Of a DNA stretch of 42,156 bases, positions 36,942 through 42,156 are shown piece after piece. The position numbers and the translations under genes are program-made. The stretch is from assembly GCA_027621155.1 (NCBI GenBank), contig JAQCCA010000002.1, forward strand, positions 1 through 42,156. Direction: 5' to 3'. The notes under the pieces were generated by a model. It saw only the letters and a program-made list of their open reading frames with translations, searched no databases and was not told the DNA's origin. The stretch comes from Pseudomonadota bacterium (lineage in GTDB: Bacteria; Pseudomonadota; Gammaproteobacteria; Francisellales; Francisellaceae). Numbering within the stretch: the stretch's first letter is position 1; every line of letters begins with the position of its first letter.

Positions 36942-37369
36942 CTAAGTTGATTAGACAGTCGCGTCTGACCACTAAGTTCATAGATTAAAATAAAAGCTTT
37001 AGCATGAATTTAGACAAAATCTTCTATGCAGGAGGTTCGTTAGTCTGGAACTTAGTGGTCAGACGAGGAAAGTCCGGGCTTCAAAGAGCAAGATGCCAGG
37101 TAACGCCTGGGAAGCGTAAGCTTACGGAAAGTGCAACAGAGAATAGACCGCCTGTATTGTTATATAGGTAAGGGTGAAACGGTGTGGTAAGAGCGCACCG
37201 CGCTTTTGGTAACAAAAGTGGCATGGTAAACCCCATCTGAAGCAAGGCCAAATAGGGTTGTAATAGTGTGGCTCGCGCTGCAACCGGGTAGGCTGCTTGA
37301 GCATTATGGTGACATAATGCCTAGATAAATGACTGTCCACGACAGAACCCGGCTTATCGATTGACTTAG
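36942..37369 (+). ncRNA. rnpB: RNase P RNA (class A) with enlarged P3 arm
   Basis: The catalytic RNA that cuts 5' leaders from pre-tRNAs. Conserved blocks in order are AGACAGTCGC (P2), GAGGAAAGTCCGGGCT, GCCAGGTAACGCCTGG, AGTGCAACAGAGA, GGTGTGGTAAGAGCGCACCGC, AGCAAGGCCAAATAGG, and GACTGTCCACGACAGAACCC with CGGCTTAT at the 3' end. P1 pairs CTAAGT with ACTTAG, which defines the ends at about 428 nt, longer than E. coli M1 RNA (377 nt). The excess is in P3: an exact 18-bp helix (36962-36979 with 37048-37065) closing a 68-nt loop. The listed minus-strand 72-aa ORF is an artefact. Confidence 0.95.
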
Positions 37370-37548
37370 TATTTCTTTACCTTTTTTTGCTTTTTTTACC
37401 TAACGCAAGATGTTTGATATTTATCATACTTTCACTAGGGTTTTTCACTGATTTTCGTTATCCTTAAATACAGCTTTTATTGATAGGTCATACTTGAATC
37501 CCAAGCGTGGACTTTAGATTTTTTAAGATGATTTTTGGATAGATAAGA

Positions 37549-39756
37549 ATGGTGCAAGTAACGGACAAATATGCCTTAACCGATGAAGGGTTGATTGATT
37601 TTCAGAAATGGTTACCTTTATTAGAGGATTTTTATCCAAAACAACGTTTAGCAACGATTGCCGGTGCAATTGATATTTTAGCGCAATACGGTGTTGACGA
37701 GCCTTCGGTGCATGGTGGTACTTGTTTTGGTTATGGTGTTGAAATGGCGGCAGTTCTTTTTGATTTGCAGGCGGATGAGGAGTCTGTCGCTGCCGCATTG
37801 CTTTTTGAGTTGCATTATCATCAAAAAATTTCGCCAGAGCTTGTGATTGAAGCTTGTGGTGAAGCGGTATTGAAGATTCTTGATGGTGCGACAGCCATGT
37901 CGGCAGTCAGAGCATTGCAAAATGACAAACCTAATCAGGCACAAATTGATACCTTTCGTAAGATGTTATTAACCATCGTTGAAGATGTGCGCATCGTGTT
38001 GGTTAAGTTGGCAGATCGAGTATGCACGATGCGTGCGGTTAAAAACTGGACGGAAAGCTATAAGCAGACAATCGCTAAGGAAATCCTTGAGATATATGCA
38101 CCATTGGCAAATCGGTTGGGCTTGTCAAAGACAAAGTGGGAGCTTGAGGATCGTGCTTTCGCCTGTTTATATCCTGTTGAATATAAGAAAATCGCCAGAG
38201 GATTAAAAAAGAAGCGCTTGCAGCGTGAGGCTTATATTCATGATGCGATGGATATGCTTGCGACTGAGCTTAAAAAAGAAAATATTCACTTTGAGTTATC
38301 TGGTCGGGTGAAACATATCTATAGCATATGGCGTAAACTACGCAAAAAAGAGCGTAGTCTTGATGAGCTATATGATATTCGGGCGATGCGTGTATTGGTT
38401 GATTCGATTGATGAATGTTATCGTGCTTTGAGTATTGTTAATCAGCTATGGGAGCCCATTGCCAGTGAATTTGCTGACTATATTGCCACACCTAAACCTA
38501 ATGGTTATCGCTCTGTGCACACCGTTGTTTATGGACCTGAGCATTTAACGCTAGAGATTCAGATTAGAACACAGCAAATGCATAATGAATCTGAGATGGG
38601 GGTGGCGGCACATTGGCGTTATAAAGAAGGGGTTAAGCATGACCCAAGTTACGAGGCACGTGTTAATTGGTTGCGATCCTTACTTGACTGGGAGACTGAG
38701 CTTGCCGATGAGTTGAAAAGCGATGAGCTTAAAAAAGAGCTTGCCGGAAATCGGGTGTATGTATTCACTCCTAATGGTGATGTGATTGATCTTGAGTTAG
38801 GGTCGACTGTCCTTGATTTCGCCTATATGGTGCATACGATGATTGGGCATCGCACCAAGGGGGCTAAAATCAATGGCAAGATTGTGCCGTTAACAACGAA
38901 GCTTAGCACAGGGGACAAGGTTGAGATTCTCACTCACAAGGAGCCAAGCCCCAGTTTAGATTGGTCAAATGCTGGTAGCGGTTTTATTCATTCAGCGAAA
39001 ATTCGCGCACGCGTCGCACGTTGGTTTAAACAGCTCAATAAAGAGCAAAATGCAGCCTTGGGTCGTGAGCGTCTTTTGGATGAGTTAAAGCATCATCGCT
39101 TAAAGTCCATTGATTATGCTGAAGTCGCCTCACATTTTAATATGGCAGATGAGGAAACGTTGTATGCGGGTATCGAAACTGGGTCTCTGCGTTTTAATCA
39201 GGTAGTTAATTATATTGTTGAGCATTACAAGCTTATTGAAAAACCAACTGTTGAAGAAGTGGCGATTAAAAGTGTTAATGTTACGCAAAGCTTAAAAGAC
39301 AATGCGCGTAAAACTGATTTAACTATTTACGGTGTGGATAATTTATTGTCGCATATGGCAGGTTGTTGCAAACCGGTGCAAGGTGATGATATTGTTGGTT
39401 ATCTAACGCATGGGCGAGGCGTGACTGTGCATAGAGCGGTGTGTCCTAACTTCTTGCGTTTAAGCTTAAGCTCGCCTGAGCGAGTGCTTGATGTGCAGTG
39501 GGGTAAAAAGGACTTAAGGCGTTATCAGGTTGATTTGCTTTTGATTTGTAGTGATGTTGAAAAGGCGGTACATGAAGTCACCAGTATTTTAACCATTGAA
39601 AAGATAACGATTGCGGCATTGCAGCCTTCGCACTCAGATAAACATAAAACGATCAAACTAAGCTTGATTTTAACGGATATGCAAACCTTGGATACGCTGG
39701 CTAAGAAGATGAGCTCAACGGCTTATGTTGAAAATGTCACGCGTGTGATTGCGTAA
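37549..39756 (+). CDS. relA: (p)ppGpp synthetase RelA
   Basis: Ribosome-associated synthetase of ppGpp during amino acid starvation; 735 aa. The N-terminal HD hydrolase domain is degenerate: no HD pair where SpoT has one (sequence reads AALLFELHYHQ). The synthetase domain has HIYSIWRKLRKKERSLDELYDIRAMR and DYIATPKPNGYRSVHTVV. Then come the TGS domain (VYVFTPNGDVIDLELGST) and a C-terminal ZFD/ACT-like region with CCKPVQGDDIVGYLTHGRG. The acidic ExDD motif of monofunctional RelA reads EFAD here, one residue off, but not the RxKD of bifunctional enzymes. It follows rnpB by 179 bp. Confidence 0.94.
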   Translation: MVQVTDKYALTDEGLIDFQKWLPLLEDFYPKQRLATIAGAIDILAQYGVDEPSVHGGTCFGYGVEMAAVLFDLQADEESVAAALLFELHYHQKISPELVIEACGEAVLKILDGATAMSAVRALQNDKPNQAQIDTFRKMLLTIVEDVRIVLVKLADRVCTMRAVKNWTESYKQTIAKEILEIYAPLANRLGLSKTKWELEDRAFACLYPVEYKKIARGLKKKRLQREAYIHDAMDMLATELKKENIHFELSGRVKHIYSIWRKLRKKERSLDELYDIRAMRVLVDSIDECYRALSIVNQLWEPIASEFADYIATPKPNGYRSVHTVVYGPEHLTLEIQIRTQQMHNESEMGVAAHWRYKEGVKHDPSYEARVNWLRSLLDWETELADELKSDELKKELAGNRVYVFTPNGDVIDLELGSTVLDFAYMVHTMIGHRTKGAKINGKIVPLTTKLSTGDKVEILTHKEPSPSLDWSNAGSGFIHSAKIRARVARWFKQLNKEQNAALGRERLLDELKHHRLKSIDYAEVASHFNMADEETLYAGIETGSLRFNQVVNYIVEHYKLIEKPTVEEVAIKSVNVTQSLKDNARKTDLTIYGVDNLLSHMAGCCKPVQGDDIVGYLTHGRGVTVHRAVCPNFLRLSLSSPERVLDVQWGKKDLRRYQVDLLLICSDVEKAVHEVTSILTIEKITIAALQPSHSDKHKTIKLSLILTDMQTLDTLAKKMSSTAYVENVTRVIA

Positions 39757-39773
39757 TTTTTTATGACTATTTT

Positions 39774-41091
<1,318 letters not shown>

Positions 41092-41925
41092 ATGACATTC
41101 CATAAAAAAGCAATTTTTAAGGCACTTTCATTATTAAGTATATCTGTTGCAGCCTTGACACTAGCTGCTTGTGGCGGTGGCGGCAGCTCTGATGCGGGCA
41201 CTGGTAGTTCTGCTGCTTCTGTTACCCCTTTAACTGTAAATTTAGATGCAGCCTTGGCGCCTGGTGAGTCAGGACAAATTAGTCTGCAAACTTCATCTGA
41301 TGTGTCAAAGGTGGGGGTTAATTATCAGCCTGTAAATATTGCGCAAGTGATATCAAGCATCAAGACCTTAGCGGGTTCTGTCTTTACGCAGCACTTCACG
41401 ATTAGTAATGGTAATTGTGGTACTGAATTGCAGACACAGGGTGGTGAGTGTCAATTGCAAATCACAAGGAATAATATTCCTAATGAAGGCATATCTACAC
41501 AGTCATACACAAGCACAATTACGATAAATGGTGTTGAGCAAAGCGTGAGTATTAAATATGCATTAATTGATACGCGGTTTAGCATTGAAGGTGGTAATAA
41601 TCTAACTGTGAGACCCTATATCAACTTAGAGCAAGCAAATACCCCGATGTATTTTGCGCTAGACAATACGACAGTACAGCTGACTTTATCACTAGGAAGC
41701 CAATCTTTTTGTTCATTGTCAAACGTAAGTCAATCAGGAAATCCTGTATACCACTTGATTAATAATTCTCAGAAGGGTGAGCTGTGCACCTTGGTGGTAA
41801 CAAATGCACCAAATGGCACACAAATGCAAGCGTATTGGCAGTATCAAAATAACACGCCAGCAAGCCAGGTAGTTAATGGTAAGTTTGTCATCAACAATAA
41901 CGTTTTAACACAAGAGATAAATTAA
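41092..41925 (+). CDS. Putative lipoprotein of unknown function
   Basis: 277 aa. A type II signal peptide with lipobox LAAC (Cys27) is followed by a Gly/Ser linker (GGGGSS), so it is lipid-anchored, most likely in the outer membrane because residue +2 is Gly rather than Asp. The rest is beta-rich, Ser/Thr/Asn/Gln-rich, with four further cysteines (in NGNCG, GGECQ, SFCSL and GELCT) that could form two disulfides. I do not recognise the domain. The ribosome site is GATAGGAAGT, 10 bases from ATG. Confidence 0.85.
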   Translation: MTFHKKAIFKALSLLSISVAALTLAACGGGGSSDAGTGSSAASVTPLTVNLDAALAPGESGQISLQTSSDVSKVGVNYQPVNIAQVISSIKTLAGSVFTQHFTISNGNCGTELQTQGGECQLQITRNNIPNEGISTQSYTSTITINGVEQSVSIKYALIDTRFSIEGGNNLTVRPYINLEQANTPMYFALDNTTVQLTLSLGSQSFCSLSNVSQSGNPVYHLINNSQKGELCTLVVTNAPNGTQMQAYWQYQNNTPASQVVNGKFVINNNVLTQEIN

Positions 41926-42109
41926 GCTTTCGCTCGCAAGAGTACTATGGATAAATCAATATAGGGATGTCTATACCGCTCGTAAAATGGTTTGTGAACG
42001 GTATATCAATCGTTAGTCTATTTTTGATTAAAATAATTTCTTGAAAAGCGCAAAAGCGCCCGCAATTGTTACGCCGTAATAAAAACCTAAAAACATGTAA
42101 GGTGTATCA

Positions 42110-42156
42110 ATGTCACACAAACATCCAAAACAACATGAAGAAGATTTTGAGTTGAT
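42110..42156 (+). CDS. Start of an unidentified gene, cut by window end
   Basis: ATG followed by 15 open codons (MSHKHPKQHEEDFEL), with AAGGTG five bases upstream (TAAGGTGTATCA). It is too short to identify; the hydrophilic, charged beginning gives no clue. It could be chance, but the ribosome site and position after the gap make a real gene plausible. Confidence 0.5.
   Translation, partial: MSHKHPKQHEEDFEL

Noticed and set aside
37122-37340. 72-aa minus-strand ORF
   Set aside because: Antisense to RNase P RNA.
42028-42096. 22-aa minus-strand ORF MFLGFYYGVTIAGAFALFKKLF, a possible single-helix membrane microprotein
   Set aside because: Looks like a transmembrane helix with a basic end, but it has no ribosome site and no context; kept only as a note. 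Conservation in relatives would change this.

Overview
The window is an ordinary, gene-dense chromosome segment of an AT-rich gammaproteobacterium. The gene set supports this placement: rng next to yhdP, rne, relA, aroK-aroB, tsaD, rsmE, ffh and a class A RNase P RNA. Two HAAAP-family aromatic amino acid permeases, a type IV pilin and a pilin-glycosylation-type ligase would fit the Francisella/Fastidiosibacter/Cysteiniphilum side of the group. That finer placement is an inference from gene content, not a demonstrated assignment.

Layout. 1-2.7 kb: 3' end of glyA, a palindromic repeat, a PotF-like binding protein, and tRNA-Arg and tRNA-Gly on the minus strand behind a consensus promoter. 2.8-7.6 kb: a four-gene minus-strand operon that reads as a complete lysine-degradation route. 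It has a lysine 6-dehydrogenase/saccharopine dehydrogenase-type enzyme, an antiquitin-type aminoadipate semialdehyde dehydrogenase, a DUF1338/HglS-type 2-oxoadipate dioxygenase/decarboxylase and a class III aminotransferase. 7.8-12.2 kb: comEC, then an acyltransferase-rubredoxin-PLP enzyme row; the PLP enzyme has no ATG/GTG/TTG start and appears to start at ATT. 12.5-15 kb: type IV pilin, convergent Wzy_C/PglL-like ligase, DUF2062 protein. 15.3-24.2 kb: aroK-aroB, tRNA-Leu, a methyltransferase, rng-yhdP and the convergent rsmE. 24.2-30.3 kb (minus): permease, ffh, Sel1-repeat protein and rne. 31-34.4 kb: clcA, lapA-tsaD, thioesterase. 34.6-42 kb: second permease, KfrA-like protein, rnpB, relA, trxB, a lipoprotein and the start of one more gene.

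Most notable points. (1) The RNase E gene carries an in-frame TAG at codon 72, with conserved RNase E sequence continuing in the same frame, while the paralogue RNase G is intact about 8 kb away. (2) The PLP enzyme's ATT start overlaps the rubredoxin stop. (3) RNase P RNA has an enlarged P3 arm: an 18-bp perfect helix enclosing 68 nt. (4) Intergenic spaces hold at least five kinds of imperfect palindromic repeat. One is a 114-bp element in two inverted copies with compensatory changes in its stems. (5) The lysine operon gives a short gene set for converting lysine to 2-hydroxyglutarate.

No CRISPR array, transposase, phage genes or defence island was seen. The 'new system' candidates here are therefore gene-expression oddities and repeat families rather than an accessory island.
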